A DNA stretch of 64,000 nt. Origin: Paramyrothecium sp. XJ0827 (lineage: Eukaryota; Ascomycota; Sordariomycetes; Hypocreales; Stachybotryaceae). The notes beneath the pieces were generated by a model. It did no database searches. It saw nothing but the letters and a program-made list of their open reading frames with translations, and was not told the DNA's origin. Numbering within the stretch: the stretch's first letter is position 1; each line of letters starts with the position of its first letter. The stretch spans positions 3,410,001-3,474,000 of the forward strand of contig JAJFPB010000002.1 of NCBI GenBank assembly GCA_020881915.1, in the 5' to 3' direction. Positions 11,975 to 26,726 of the stretch are shown one piece after another. The translations under genes were made by a program, and so were the position numbers.

Positions 11975-14900
11975 ATGGCATCGGCCTACGATGTTGGTAC
12001 GCGAGCATGGCAGCCGGACGCTGCCGAAGGCTGGGTAGCATCTGAGCTTATCAGCAAAACTATCGATGGCTCCAAAGCCAAGCTCGTGTTCCAACTGGAA
12101 AATGGCGAGGTATGCTGTCGGTCCGTTCTTTTGCGTGAACAACCTCTGATCATCATGCTACTGTAGGAGAAAACCGTCGAGGTACCAGTCGAAGCACTGC
12201 AGAGTGATTCGCATCCTGGTCTGCCGCCATTGATGAATCCGACGATGCTTGAAGCCAGCGATGACTTGACAAACTTGTCTCACCTCAACGAGCCTGCAGG
12301 TACGCTTCTCATTGTTGATTTGTGCATTCGCGAGGAACTTCCTGACGAGACTGCCGTTTTCTAGTCTTGCAAGCCATTCGGTTACGGTACCTACAAAAGG
12401 AGATCTATACATACAGTGGCATCGTTCTCATAGCCACAAACCCTTTCGCCCGGGTGGATTCATTATATGTACCCGGTATGGTGCAGGTCTACGCTGGAAG
12501 GCAGAGGGCGACCCAAGCCCCTCATCTGTTCGCAATTGCGGAAGAGGCTTTCATGTACGTGTGGTCTTAGAAGCTACAGCTTGAAGAACGATGCGGCGGT
12601 ACTAACGAAGCTCAGGGACATGATACGAGACAACAAGAACCAAACGATTGTAGTATCAGGCGAGTCGGGTGCCGGCAAGACTGTCAGCGCGAAGTATATT
12701 ATGCGCTACTTCGCGACTAGAGAGTCTCCTGATCAACCCAACGGCCGTGCCAAACGTGGCGCCGAAGCCATGAGCGAGACCGAAGAGCAAATTCTGGCAA
12801 CAAATCCTATCATGGAGGCCTTTGGTAACGCGAAGACGACCCGAAACGATAACTCGTCCCGATTTGGCAAATATATTGAGATCATGTTTGACGATAAAAC
12901 GAATATCATTGGAGCAAAGATTCGGACCTATCTGCTTGAGCGTTCTCGACTGGTCTTCCAGCCTCTGAAGGAGCGCAACTATCACATTTTCTATCAACTG
13001 GTCGCTGGCGCATCAGTTGAACAACGGGACGAGCTGAGCATTCTACCTATCGAGCAGTTTGAGTATCTCAGCCAGGGCAACTGTCCGACAATTGAGGGCG
13101 TCGACGACAAGGCCGAATTTGAGGCTACAAAGAAGTCACTTAAGACGATTGGTGTATCCGATGAGCAGCAGGCTGATATATTCAGGCTGCTGGCTGGTTT
13201 GTTGCATCTGGGTAATGTAAAGATCACCGCCTCAAGAAACGATAGCGTCCTGGCGCCCACCGAGCCGTCATTGGAGCGGGCTTGCGGCATACTGGGAGTT
13301 AATGCTACTGAATTCGCCAAATGGATTGTTAAGAAACAATTGATTACCAGAGGCGAGAAGATCATTTCGAATCTATCTCAAGCACAGGCAGTCGTCGTCC
13401 GTGATTCAGTCGCAAAGTACATTTACTCGAGTCTCTTCGACTGGCTCGTGGACATCATCAACCACAGCCTTGCGACAGAAGAGGTTCTCAACCGTGTCAC
13501 GTCATTTATTGGAGTTTTGGATATCTATGGTTTCGAACACTTCGCCAAGAACTCGTTTGAGCAGTTTTGCATCAACTATGCCAACGAAAAGCTGCAGCAA
13601 GAGTTTAATCAACACGTCTTCAAGTTGGAGCAAGAGGAATATCTAAGGGAGCAGATTGACTGGACTTTCATTGATTTCTCGGATAACCAGCCTTGCATCG
13701 ATCTTATCGAGGGCAAAATGGGTGTGCTTTCTCTTCTTGATGAAGAGTCGCGACTTCCCATGGGCTCAGATGAACAATTCGTTACGAAGTTGCACCACAA
13801 CTTCGCGAGCGACAAGCATGCCTTCTACAAGAAACCGAGGTTTGGAAAGTCGGCATTTACCGTCTGCCATTATGCAGTCGACGTCACCTACGAATCGGAG
13901 GGCTTTATCGAGAAAAACCGAGACACCGTGCCTGACGAACACATGGCTGTTCTTCGTGCCACAACAAATACTTTCCTTAAGCAAGTTCTCGATGCAGCAT
14001 CGGCAGTGAGAGAAAAGGACCTGGCATCGGCCTCTTCTAATGCTGTCAAGCCCGCCGCAGGTAGGAAAATCGGTGTGGCTGTGAACCGAAAACCGACACT
14101 GGGTGGTATTTTCCGCTCCTCCTTGATTGAGTTGATGAACACGATCAACAATACGGATGTGCATTACATTCGTTGTATCAAGCCAAATGAGGCTAAGGAG
14201 GCTTGGAAATTCGAGGGCCCTATGGTCCTCAGCCAGCTGCGCGCTTGTGGTGTCCTTGAGACGGTACGCATTAGCTGTGCCGGCTACCCAACGCGATGGA
14301 CATATGAGGAATTTGCTCTCCGGTATTATATGTTGGTACATTCGGATCACTGGACAGCAGAGATTCGTGAATTGGCCAACTCTATTCTCACAAAAGCACT
14401 TGGCACAAGTACCACCAAGGGTCTTGACAAGTACCAGTTGGGCTTGACCAAGATCTTCTTCAGAGCTGGCATGCTGGCGTTCCTGGAGAATCTCCGAACG
14501 AGTCGCTTGAATGAATGTGCTACGATGATCCAGAAGAATCTCAAGGCCAACTTCTACCGTCGCCGATATCTGGAGGCTCGCGAGTCAATCATCCGTACTC
14601 AAGCCGCCGCCAGGGCGTACATCGCTCGAAGGCAAGCTCAAGAGCTACGGACTGTTAAGGCGGCAACGACCATCCAGCGGGTCTGGCGAGGACATTCAGA
14701 GCGACAGAAGTACCTGCGCATCAGAAACAACATGATCCTCTTCGAGTCGGCAGCGAAGGGATATCTTCGAAGAAAGCAGATTATGGAGACTCGTGTCGGC
14801 AATGCAGCACTCTTGATTCAGAGAGTCTGGAGATCCAGACGCCAGCTCCAGTCATGGAGACAGTACCGCCGCAAGGTCGTCCTCATCCAGAGCTTGTGGC

Positions 14901-17095
14901 GTGGTAAACGTGCGCGCCGTGAATACAAGAAGGTTCGAGAAGAAGCACGCGATCTGAAGCAAATCTCGTACAAATTGGAGAACAAGGTTGTCGAGCTCAC
15001 GCAATCCCTCGGCTCCATGAAGGAAAAGAACAAGAACTTGGTGTCACAAGTTGAGAACTACGAAAGCCAGATCAAGTCATGGAAAAATCGTCACAACGCC
15101 CTCGAGGCTAGAACGAAAGAGCTTCAGACCGAGGCCAACCAAGCCGGTATCGCAGTTGCTCGACTCCAAGCTATGGAGGACGAGATGAAGAAATTGCAGC
15201 AAGCCTTTGACGAATCCACTTCCAACATCAAGCGAATGCAGGAAGAGGAGCGAGAACTCAGAGAGTCTCTTCGACTCACCAATACCGAGCTAGAAGCGGC
15301 TAAGCAAAACAGCAGTCAGCACGAGAAGGATAATTCCAGTCTGAGACAAGAACTAGATGCCCTCCGAGACGCCCTGGAAGTTGCTAAGAGGAACGTACCA
15401 GTGAATGGGGATCTTGTCAACGGCGCAGCCGCAGTTCCCGCCGCCACAAGTGGCCTCATCAACCTCGTCTCGTCGAAGAAGCCCAAGCGCCGGAGCGCGG
15501 GCGCAGAGCCTCGCGAGCTGGACCGATTCAGTGGAACCTACAATCCTCGCCCTGTGTCTATGGCGGTCACCAGCACGGCTCACCGTCAGAACCTCTCCGG
15601 ATCCACGTTCATTCCTGGCATTGATAATATCGAGGAAGAATTAGAGACTCTCCTGGCTGACGAGGATGGCCTTAATGAGGAGGTTACGATGGGTCTTATC
15701 CGGAATCTCAAGATTCCCCTGCCGAGCACAACACCTCCACCATCCGATAAGGAGGTTTTGTTCCCATCCTACCTCATAAACCTGGTAACATCGGAAATGT
15801 GGAACAACGGCTTCGTCAAGGAGTCGGAGAAGTTCCTCGCAAACGTTATGCAATCTATTCAACAAGAAGTGATGCAACACGACGGCGATGATGCCATTAA
15901 TCCCGGAGCCTTCTGGTTGTCGAATGTCCACGAGATGCTGTCGTTCGTCTTCCTTGCGGAAGATTGGTACGAAGCTCAGAAGACGGATAACTATGAGTAT
16001 GACCGTCTACTAGAGATTGTCAAGCACGACCTGGAAAGCCTTGAGTTCAATATTTACCATACCTGGATTACGGTCCTGAAGAAGAAGCTGCAGAAGATGA
16101 TTATCCCGGCCATTATTGAGTCGCAGTCGCTTCCTGGTTTCATTACAAACGAGAGCAGCCGATTCCTGGGCAAGCTCTTGCAGTCCAACTCGACTCCAGC
16201 CTACAGCATGGACAATCTCCTCAGCCTTCTCAACAGCGTCTTCCGGGCAATGAAGGCCTACTATCTGGAGGACTCGATCATCACACAAACAATAACTGAG
16301 CTGTTACGACTTGTTGGCGTGACTGCTTTCAACGATCTCCTCATGCGACGCAACTTCCTGTCCTGGAAGCGAGGCCTCCAGATCAACTACAACATCACTC
16401 GTATTGAGGAGTGGTGTAAGAGCCACGACATGCCTGAAGGCACGCTCCAACTGGAACATCTTATGGTAAGTCGGCTTCGGTTTGTCGTGGTATATATACA
16501 TCCCAATCAAGATTTGACGCTGACACATTTAATTTGCAGCAAGCGACAAAGCTCCTCCAGCTAAAGAAGGCAACCCTCAACGACATTGAGATCATTCAGG
16601 ATATCTGCTGGATGTGAGTTTGCCCATAACAACATGACCAGAGCATATCGACTAACTTTCCTAGGCTGTCACCAAATCAAATCCAAAAGCTCCTGAACCA
16701 GTACCTTGTCGCAGACTACGAGCAACCTATCAATGGCGAGATCATGAAGGCAGTAGCTTCGCGCGTCACTGAGAAGAGTGACGTGCTGCTTCTTCAGGCC
16801 GTTGATATGGAAGACAGTGGCCCGTATGAGATTGCCGAGCCCCGTGCCATCACGGCTCTAGAGACATACACACCTTCTTGTAGGTGTTGCTCAGAATGTC
16901 CCCGTGCAACTGAGTGGACTGCTAACCAGACTTTTTTCTCCATTAGGGCTCCAAACTCCACGCCTCAAGCGACTGGCTGAAATCGTATCAGCACAGGCTA
17001 TCGCTCAACAAGAGAAGCTTGAGTATGCCGACGGTGAAGGCCTTGAGGGCCATGGTGAGCTCGCAGGGGCGGAGGACGGAAGAATCGAAGCGTAG
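11975..17095 (+). CDS. MYO2: Class V myosin heavy chain
   Basis: Actin motor that carries vesicles and organelles to hyphal tips. Exons 11975..12109, 12167..12299, 12365..12554, 12616..16465, 16540..16613, 16665..16879 and 16947..17095 give 1,581 residues, the normal class V length. The start MASAYDVGTRAWQPD matches the family N terminus; an in-frame ATG at 11900 lies in a low-complexity leader and was not chosen. Domains in order: SH3-like N terminus (1-60), motor with P-loop GESGAGKT at 168-175, switch motifs NDNSSRFGK and DIYGFE, relay and SH1 regions to about 760, six IQ-type motifs (about 770-900, repeats of IQRVWR / IQSLWRG), coiled coil (about 900-1040), linker, and cargo-binding DIL domain with MLSFVFLAEDWY, YHTWI and LLSLLNSVFRAM. 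The C-terminal exons (DICWMLSPNQIQKLL) complete the DIL domain. No damage seen. Confidence 0.96.
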
Positions 17096-17781
17096 AGAGA
17101 ACGAAGATGACCAATTATCTGCATAACAAGGGGATAGAAGCTTTTGCGTTTGTTTTTCTTGGTCCTCGGGTAATGAAGCAGGATTATCTTCCCATATCCC
17201 CCTCCCCTCGATACTTTCCCTCTCTTTCAGCAGTGGACGTGGTAGGGACGCGGCGGGCTGTATGAGGGTTTCTGTTGAACTGCATGCCACACAAGACACG
17301 TTATGACATCTGATATCTTATCTTAGCCACGTATTTGGACGCCGTCATGTATGGAACAAGCGCGGCTTGCGCTGCATTGCGTGGGTTGTGTGATTACTTC
17401 TACGAGCAGATGTGGGATATGAAGACTAGTTTGTTGTAAGAAGAACAAGAATGAAAGAAAAGAAGAAGTGGCTTCAAGCGGACAGGATGAATGTGCCATG
17501 CTTCTGTGAAGATGCATCAATACATAAAAGGGTGGCGGACTAGCTGCTCGAAACTTGAATTTTCTGCCGGCCACTGTCTGCACAGCATTGGTTTAAGCGG
17601 GTCTTGTCGCTCCGTGGTAGACGCACACTAAACTCACTTTGCGGTAGGGCACCTTAGTGAGGATTATTCGAACCTATACCCCCCCTTGAGGCGTCTAAAA
17701 CTGAATAACAGGGTCTTCAGTGATCGATTACTACTTGAGAATTTCCTTTGTATCAAGTCGCGACTGATTGGAACAAACAAA
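17096..17781. other. Intergenic region MYO2/FAP7
   Basis: These 686 bp hold the myosin 3' UTR and the FAP7 promoter. A purine-rich tract (AAGAAGAACAAGAATG, about 17438-17470) and a C-run (17680-17686) are visible. No conserved coding sequence seen. Confidence 0.4.
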
Positions 17782-18535
17782 ATGCGCCAGTCGCCAAACA
17801 TTGTCATTACTGGAACCCCGGGTGTGGGCAAGACGACACATTGCGAGAGCCTGGCGGAAAGGCTGGGTCTGCGACACCTATCCATCAATCAAGTCGTCAA
17901 GGACAAGCAGTGCCATGAGGGATGGAGCGAAGAGCATCAAAGCTGGATCGTGGACGAGGACAAGGTTCGTCGTGTTGCTCGGGCTATGGTTGCGTCCCAA
18001 GCCCAAGACGAGAGGAGCGAGGCTGACTGAGACGGGGATTCTTTTACCTTGAGCAGCTACTGGATGCAGTAGAGGACGATATCAAAGCAGGCGGTTGCCT
18101 CATCGACTGGCACGCCTGCGATTTGTTCCCACGCAGCTGGGTTGACCTGGTTGTTGTGTTGCGGGTCGACTCGTCGACACTGTACGACAGACTAACAGCT
18201 CGGTGAGTACGCGCTGCCGTCTATGCCTTGCCATGCCCTGCCTGCCTCGTCCCTGGGGACAGGGAGATATGAGCAATAAAGTGCATACTGGGAGGGAGAA
18301 GAAGAAACTGACCGAGCCGCGACGCCTCGCTTGATGCAGAAACTACGCCGAGGCAAAGCTGCAGGAGAACCTGGACTCGGAAATCATGGAGGTGCTGCTC
18401 CAGGAAGCCCGGGACGCGTTTGATGAGGAGATTGTCATTGAGCTCACGAGCAACACCTCGGACGAGATGGAGTCCAACGTGGATCGGATCGTGGCGTGGG
18501 CTGAGCAGTGGAAGAGCGACAACGCAGAGCGGTGA
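17782..18535 (+). CDS. FAP7: Adenylate kinase isoenzyme 6 / ribosome maturation ATPase Fap7
   Basis: Small nuclear P-loop NMP kinase that also acts in the last step of 40S subunit maturation (with Rps14) in yeast and human. Exons 17782..17964, 18057..18202 and 18340..18535 give 174 residues, the family length. Seen: N-terminal GTPGVGKT P-loop at 11-18, NMP-binding INQVVKDK, Walker-B-like LIDWHACDLFPRSW (family form DYHGCDFFP), and lid sequence LTARNYAEAKLQENLDSEI, with an acidic C-terminal helix. The second intron is 137 bp, longer than the others here. It is followed on the same strand by the ITPase gene, 812 bp away, so a shared promoter is unlikely. Confidence 0.94.
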
Positions 18536-19347
18536 ACGATGGAGGCAACTCGTCTCGTCTCGTCACGTCGTGATGGGAGTCACATGTGTATGCACGCTTT
18601 CAGGGTCAAGAAGAGTGAAAATCAGCTGCCTCCCAGGAGGAGAAAGAGGGAGTTTGGAGGGCCAGCACTACAAAAAGATGATGCGACGGAAGAAACTTGA
18701 CATTCCAAGCGGACTTCGTCACCGACCGGTCTAGATGAACAGACAAAAACGTTTAAATTGAGCAAACAAGGTGCCAACCAACAACCAAATGTCAACATCC
18801 AAGCCAGTAGTAGTGAGCGATGCAGCCGGTGCAAAGCCCTCCACAAGTTGGGAGCCCGGTTGTAGAACTGGCTTTGGTCGACGTTGCGACGACACATGAA
18901 GACGATTTTTCGGGCACGCCCACGGGCCAAAACGGTCCCGGCCGCAACCACTTCGGGCGCAGTGCACGATGTCCCTTTTCGCAATGAACAGTGTACTCTT
19001 ACGAGACCGACTCAGGGCCGAGTTATAACATTTTTCCTCCCTTTAGGCCGTAGTTGCTCTGCCTTCTGGTTGAGCCCACTTCCACTGCAGACTAATTAAA
19101 AAAAAAAAGGCGTTTGCAAGTATTTCAACGCATCCCCCACCTGCTTGCGCCAGTGCCTGTGCCTCTACCCTCACCTTTAGCTTGCACCACCAGTGCTGCT
19201 TGTTCCAACCCATAGTCCACCTAGTCTAGCAGGTTACGTGGTTTACTTCTGCTCCCCCACTCGCAAGCTCTGCTGCTACGACAGACTTACCGACTCTCCG
19301 CCCTTCCCTCATTCGCAGCGCACTTCTGCTTCCACAGCCCGGGCAAC
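18536..19347. other. Intergenic region FAP7/HAM1
   Basis: No gene seen in these 812 bp. A poly-A run (19099-19108) and a CT-rich stretch from about 19170 lead into the HAM1 start, consistent with a promoter and leader. ORFs on both strands lack family features. Confidence 0.4.
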
Positions 19348-20263
19348 ATGCCGCACTGTGTCAACTTCATCACCGGCAACGCCAACAAGCTGCGAGAGGT
19401 CAAGGCCATCCTTGAGCCGAAGGGCATTGAAGTCCGCAGTCAGGCTCTGGACCTGGAAGAGGTTCAGGGCTCCATCGAAGAAGTCACCATCTCCAAATGT
19501 CGCAGGGCGGCTGACCTGGTGAGTTCACTTCGAATACCGTTACAACCATATCAAGGTTGGCTAAGCTCGCTTCCCTAGATCGACGGTCCTGTCCTCGTCG
19601 AGGATACGTCCTTGTGCTACACTGCTCTGGGTGGCCTTCCTGGTCCATACATGTTCGTCTAAAACCTCTCCGCATTCCTCGTGAGCCAAGGTTTACAGTA
19701 TTTGCTTTGGTTTTTTTCTTCTGGTTCCTTCGCTGTAACGCCGCTTACACTAGTCATGTCTTCTTCGTATCAGAAAGTGGTTTATGACGAAAATCGGCCA
19801 CCAAGGTCTCAACAATCTTCTCTCCGCCTACGAGGACAAATCAGCCGAAGCTGTCTGCACCTTTGGCTACTCCCCAGGCCGTGGTCAGGAACCTATCCTC
19901 TTCCAAGGACGCTGCCCGGTTTGTCTGGCCCAATTCCTATTATGCTTCTCCACCCCAGTGCTAAAGCCAACTTCTGTAGGGAAAGATCGTCCCTCCGCGT
20001 GGCCCGCCAGATTTTGGTACGCCATTCTCTCCTTCATGTTTGCAAGACCTGCGGGATAACAATAGAGTAGGTTGGGACGCTGTGTTTGAGTATGAAGGGC
20101 AAACGTAAGTCAAACTCATGTCTGGACATGCAGCTCCTTAACGTATTCCTGGGCTTTTAGGTTCGCCGAGATGGACAAAGCTTCCAAGAACAAGATATCG
20201 CACCGTGGCCTAGCTTTGGAGAAGTTACAGGCCTGGTTCAAGGATCAGCCACAAAGCTCGTAG
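19348..20263 (+). CDS. HAM1: Inosine triphosphate pyrophosphatase (Ham1/ITPA)
   Basis: Hydrolyses ITP, dITP and XTP to the monophosphates and so keeps deaminated purines out of DNA and RNA. Exons 19348..19518, 19579..19652, 19774..19918, 19980..20016, 20071..20104 and 20161..20263 give 187 residues, the family size. Seen: signature [11 protein letters not shown] at 8-18, core [18 protein letters not shown] with the catalytic acidic residues, IKWFM, GYSPG and the C-terminal [22 protein letters not shown]. Two exons are only 37 and 34 nt. It converges with the peptidase gene on the other strand, whose stop lies 157 bp downstream, so the 3' UTRs may overlap. Confidence 0.95.
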
Positions 20264-20419
20264 CCAGCTCGTGCACGGCTTTCTTGGACCACCATGGGAC
20301 GGGCCCATCGGTCAAGCTGTCGCGTTGTTTGTGCTTCTGCTGCCTAGGCTGTTTTCGTGTCAGTACATAAAGAAAGGAAGCAGCCACCCGCTTAAATGGT
20401 GCTTGGGTTGTCCGACATA

Positions 20420-22177
20420 CTAAAGCAATTCAAATTCCCCATACTTTCTCAGATACTGCTTTCCACGACGGTACGGCTCCAGTGTATCGTTCACCATGGA
20501 CGACTTGACCTGGAACTCTCGACCTATGAGCTGCTTGATCGCATGAGAGTCCTTAAATGTCGGGTCGAAAACAAGAAGCTGGCTTTGCCCATTCGTGAGC
20601 CTCTCCAGACCAATGATGGTCATAGAATGACCTTCCAATACCTATCAGCATCCCTATGTGAACTAGGGAGGATTATGACACTTACCTCGGTGCTGGAAAT
20701 AAATCGGCGCGAGCGATGTAGGACGCACCTTCGTTTCGTCATCGGCGTTCCATCCCTCCTGGAAATAGTGCTCTACAGCCCTGAATAAAAGCAGTCCTGC
20801 ATGTTCGTGGTCCTTGTCTTTGAAGGCCTGTACCCAACAGCTATCTATGGTCAGCATGACATTTGTATAGGTCTAGCAAAATAACCTACGGGATGTCTAG
20901 ACTGCGAAAAAACGCCTGTGCCTGCGATCATGTTAGCTAGAACGAGCGGGTTTGCTTGCTTGCTTATTTCGCATACCTCGGGTGTTCCAATATACTTTCT
21001 TGTGCCTCTTATCCCCCCCGTTTCTATCCGACCCTGGGGATTGATTCCCATGTCCCAGGCATTCTCGATGATGTCCTGGATTTGAAAGATATTCGGATAC
21101 TGAGGCCCAAACTTATCCGCTCCGTTTGCTTGCGCGGCAATTATGTGAGAAACAAGCATCTGTATATTGCGATAGCCACAGAAGCCACCTTAGTTGTTAG
21201 TCGGGGAGTTGCTGCGATGAAGAGGAGTTCATTGTGGTACCTTCACGTTTTAGTTTGGAGACATGATGTGCGGTAGGATGGCATAAGTAAGCATATCCTG
21301 TAGAAGGACTATGTTCGAGGAGTTGTTCGAGGACAGGAAGAATGCCTAGTCGGCACGGATCAGCTTTGGCTTGGGGTAGGAGGGCTGCGGCGGTCCATAC
21401 CATTAGTGCAAGCTTGGCCGTCTTGTCGCAGCATGCTGACAAGCCAGGCTGGCATCTCCTTTTCGTTTGCAAATCTGCCAAGCTCCGATTTCTTCACGTT
21501 GTGTCCTGGTTAGTAACAATTGCATGGCCACGAACACGGGGGGGTCAGTGCGAACCCCTAGTCTGCCGGGAAGCTTTGGGATGACTTCCTGGGTGCGGTT
21601 GGCTTTCACAAGCTGGTCATAAGACTTTGTTTCTCTGTCTGTTCTATCCATCCGCCGGTGATTCCGGCGGTGTTCATCCTTGTGACTGGCTTTGCTCTTT
21701 GCGAAAAGGGCCCTCCATGCTTGCGCGACGGGACTCCTTGGTAACCGCTTGCTGCTCTCTTTGGTGCTTCTTGACTGTGCTGGATTTGAGCCAGACCGCG
21801 GTTTGTCTATCGGCTCAACACGGCCTGCCCGTTCATCATCTTGGTCAATTAAGGGAGCTTCCTGGACCGTTTCGAGGCCGTGCATCTGTAGATGGAAGCC
21901 TAGCTCATCCTGAGGTATTGTCTCACCGCAGTCCCGGTGTGGACAAGCAAGTGTCTGCGCCGAGGCGACAAACGGCGATGGACCTTCCGAATGGTGTGTT
22001 TCCATATGCTGCCGAAACTAGTAAGCTGCCGTCACGAGGTATGTACTTTGATGGTGCTAGACACACAAGGAGAAGCTCGTATTCGCCTTGTGGGGGTCTG
22101 AATGCGCAGAACGGGCAGCTCGGCGTCTCATTCATGACGGGGTTTGCCGAGATATTGGTTTCGCTCTGTCGGATCAT
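20420..22177 (-). CDS. ZUP1/ZUFSP-like C78-family cysteine peptidase with C2H2 zinc fingers
   Basis: Predicted deubiquitinase; human ZUP1 cleaves K63-linked ubiquitin chains and acts in genome maintenance. Exons 20420..20631, 20686..20840, 20890..20921, 20977..21188, 21241..21345, 21401..21491, 21556..22008 and 22067..22177 give 456 residues. Seen: first finger CPFCAF..HMETHH (Cys21, Cys24, His38, His42), second finger CPHRDCG..FHLQMH, a basic linker, then SELGRFANEKEMPAWL and the C78 domain. Catalytic Cys257 lies in GGFCGYRNIQML, His388 in GHSMTIIGLE and Asp409 in VFDPTF. The 21-residue His-Asp spacing equals that of human ZUP1. Two acceptors were chosen to restore DIPCWVQAF and QHRGHSM. The start is uncertain: 22177 is used, and an in-frame ATG at 22135 (MNETPSC) is equally plausible. 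Related Ufm1 proteases share the fold, but the zinc fingers favour ZUP1. Confidence 0.88.
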
Positions 22178-22942
22178 CACTTTGCAGTCAGTTCCAAATA
22201 TTGGGTAGCCTTACGCACTAGTTGCGAACACGAAAGGTTGCGAAGACAAACCGACTTTAGGATGGGCGCCCTGCCTCAGAAAATTTACCCCTACGGCTGG
22301 AAGGCAGGCCCGGGCTAAGGTGTGGTTTTGCTGGAGGGCCGAAGGGAGCACGGGGACGATGCGTCAGGTTGAAAAGTGCAAGAAATCCACCAGGCCCGGT
22401 TGCGCCGTGTCCCTCATTGTAGGCACTGCAGTCCTAGCTTGAAACCACACATGCAGGCTCGACGCAATCTACCACGGAAGAGCTCTTACAGCTTTGCCGT
22501 CCACACCTTACCAAAGACTTAATTAGCCTAGGGATCAACACGAGGTAGGCAGGCAGAAAGGCCAGGGGCATGGCATGATCACATAGGGTAACACGGTTTT
22601 GGCACGGCTATGTAGGGTAGTAGCGACATGGAAATAGGACACAGAACCTTCATTTTCTTATTCTTAGACCACGCTCAAACCCACGCAACCCTTGAATGAC
22701 GGCATGCTGTGCACATTTATCACACCCTGTGCGAGAATGGACAGTTTTATCTCATGAACACTCCCTATGAGACACAATCCCCTCCTGTGGAACCTCCTAT
22801 GGGGCTCCTTATATGGACTAATGGTTCGTTGGATATAAAAGCAACGTGCAGCAGGGCCGACAACAGCTTAGGATGTGACAAGTCGACACAATTGCGCGAT
22901 AGCTAAAAACCACAGCCCACGTACGAGTTAATGTATGAGCCC
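22178..22942. other. Intergenic region between C78 peptidase and SES1
   Basis: These 765 bp hold the promoter of the peptidase gene and the SES1 3' end, both on the minus strand. No family-like ORF and no strong regulatory element seen. Confidence 0.4.
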
Positions 22943-24790
<1,848 letters not shown>

Positions 24791-25969
24791 TTTGGAGTGA
24801 TGTGTGTTTGCCTAGTTTAGAACTTCTGTGAATCATGTCAGATTAAATTCATGGACATGATGAGAGGTACATTGAAGCAGAAACGGCGAGGCATCAGCTT
24901 CCGCGCGGGGTAGAATGAACTGTAGCATGAAGCAAAGAGGGAAAATCGGCAGCGTCCAGGAAAGATGACCGCGTCTCTGGAGGCAAAACCATAGAAGCTT
25001 TGCTGTACTACATACTTTCGGTAATCCCTGCCTCGTGGAACGGCAAGCGAGTCTCGTCTTCAGCTCCGGACAGGCCAGGCCGTACTATTCTTGACTGATG
25101 CAGATGTGGGCGCGAGGTCGTGTCCTCAAGTTGACGTGAACAGCGAAAAAAGTATGGTCTACAAACGAGGAAAGGAAAGACACGATGTGGTGGGGTTTCC
25201 TACAGTAGGCACAGTAGGCAGGTACTTTTCTTGCCAGTTTTGACCCCGCGCCTCACACGACGTTGAGTCAATTCGAAGCCAGGGCTGCTGCGGGGCAGTC
25301 GGCTGCAGGGAGGTGGGGTTGCCGCAGGACACCTCGAATACCTTGCCTTATCCTACTCTGCCTTACCAACGATAACAAATTGTAGAGCCACTGCTCGTCA
25401 TCCAAAGCTGTGCAGCATGTTTGAGTCCGAATGATGCATAAATTCAACCTACATATCTAGATAGCCGTAAAGTCAGACCTACACATGGCCATGTCTTCAA
25501 CCGAAACAAAACCCACATTGACCGCGCGTTAGAAATACAAGGGGCTCGTGCCTCACAATGAAGGAAAACCCAACGAGGGTGAGCACGTCATTCGCAACAT
25601 CATTCGCACATGATGCATTATTGACGATTTGAGGGCGTATCATAACTGTGCGTAAGCTAGGGACCGCGCTGTTGCTTCCGGGTAAGTCCAGCCAACACGC
25701 AAGCTCTATGAAGTACTGTGAGAGTCGAGTATGCTTGAAGTATCAAGATGCTGCCTCTCGTAGGCAGAGGTCCTCAGTGCGTTCTACCCAGCTGAGGTAA
25801 CTGCCTTTGGACGGTCGGGTGTGAGTCATCGCGAGACAGACTGCGGCATAAGCAGTAGGAGCCATGGGTGACAAAACCACACTGCCATGAAAGCCGCAGT
25901 GAGTCTGGTACTGTGCATGGGGGATTCCCTAGTCGCGCGCTTTGATCACAGCTTCCGCTGGATGCTTGC
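24791..25969. other. Intergenic region SES1/RHB1
   Basis: These 1.18 kb hold the SES1 promoter and the RHB1 3' UTR. AGGTA/TACCT-type motifs recur (25205-25225, 25335-25370). ORFs of up to 87 codons overlap the RHB1 3' end in the wrong frame. Nothing coding is supported. Confidence 0.4.
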
Positions 25970-26726
25970 CTACATGAGATGGCAGTTGCTCTTATCCGGG
26001 GCTTCTCCGGGGTTCTGCGACTTTTCGATCTGTGCAATCAGTAGCTCAAAAGCACGACCGACATTTTCATTGTATCGAGCGCTTGCTTCTGTCCAGCCGC
26101 ATTGAATCTTGTCTGCCAACTTCTTGCCATCCTCGGGAGTGACTTGTCGCTGTTCCGGTCGCAGATCGCTCTTGTTCCCCACGATTACGATGGGGACAGA
26201 CTCGGTGCCCTGGTTGTTTCGTACACCTGGGGTTAGCATAGCCGCGATCTTGAGCTGTTCAGCATGCTTATAACGAAACTTACAAGATGGTTGAGAATCT
26301 TTTCGCGGATCACCTGCACCATCTCAAACGATGGCAGCGACCCAACGGAGTAAACCAGCATATAGCCATGGATTCCAATGAAGTGCTTCGAGTTGAGAAT
26401 ACTATACTCGTCCTTTGGCAGGAGTTAGACGATATCTGACCCCGTGCCAGCTAAACCTGTAGAAACTGACCTGACCAGCAGTGTCTACAATCTCGGTCGA
26501 GAAATCTTGGCCCTTGTGCCGAATGGTTTTGCTGAATGTGTTTTCAATCGTAGGATAATAGCTATCCACGAAATGTCCGTCGACGAACTGTACTGCCAAT
26601 GATGATTTGCCTATCACATTATCAGCATCCTCCGCTTGTGTGTTTGTGATCGAACTGGGCGGTACGAGGCATACCTACGGACCGACTGCCAACGATGGCC
26701 ACCTTTCTCTGCTTAGGAGACGGCAT
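25970..26726 (-). CDS. RHB1: Rheb-family small GTPase
   Basis: Ras-superfamily GTPase that in yeasts and animals controls TORC1 and amino-acid uptake. Exons 25970..26209, 26284..26412, 26471..26610 and 26675..26726 give 186 residues. Seen: G1 GSRSVGKS at 13-20 with the Rheb-type Arg15, effector region YPTIENTF, G3 DTAGQD formed across an intron, EYSILNSKHFIGIHGYMLVYS, G4 NKSD, G5-like TEASAR, and C-terminal CaaX box CHLM, which predicts farnesylation. The first coding exon ends inside the P-loop. The acceptor at 26209 was chosen because it restores HLGTESVPIV; the upstream AG at 26227 breaks the frame. Confidence 0.95.

Noticed and set aside
12467..12615. Long open frame start at 12467 as myosin N terminus
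   Set aside because: The myosin protein begins at 11975 with three upstream exons; 12467-12615 in that frame covers exon 3 in the wrong frame plus an intron.
17663..17700. TTCGAACC sequence as a tRNA B box
   Set aside because: No acceptor stem or A box could be placed around it.
21403..22208. Plus-strand ORF of 193 codons (21627-22208)
   Set aside because: It is antisense to the zinc-finger exons of the C78 peptidase and has no independent support.
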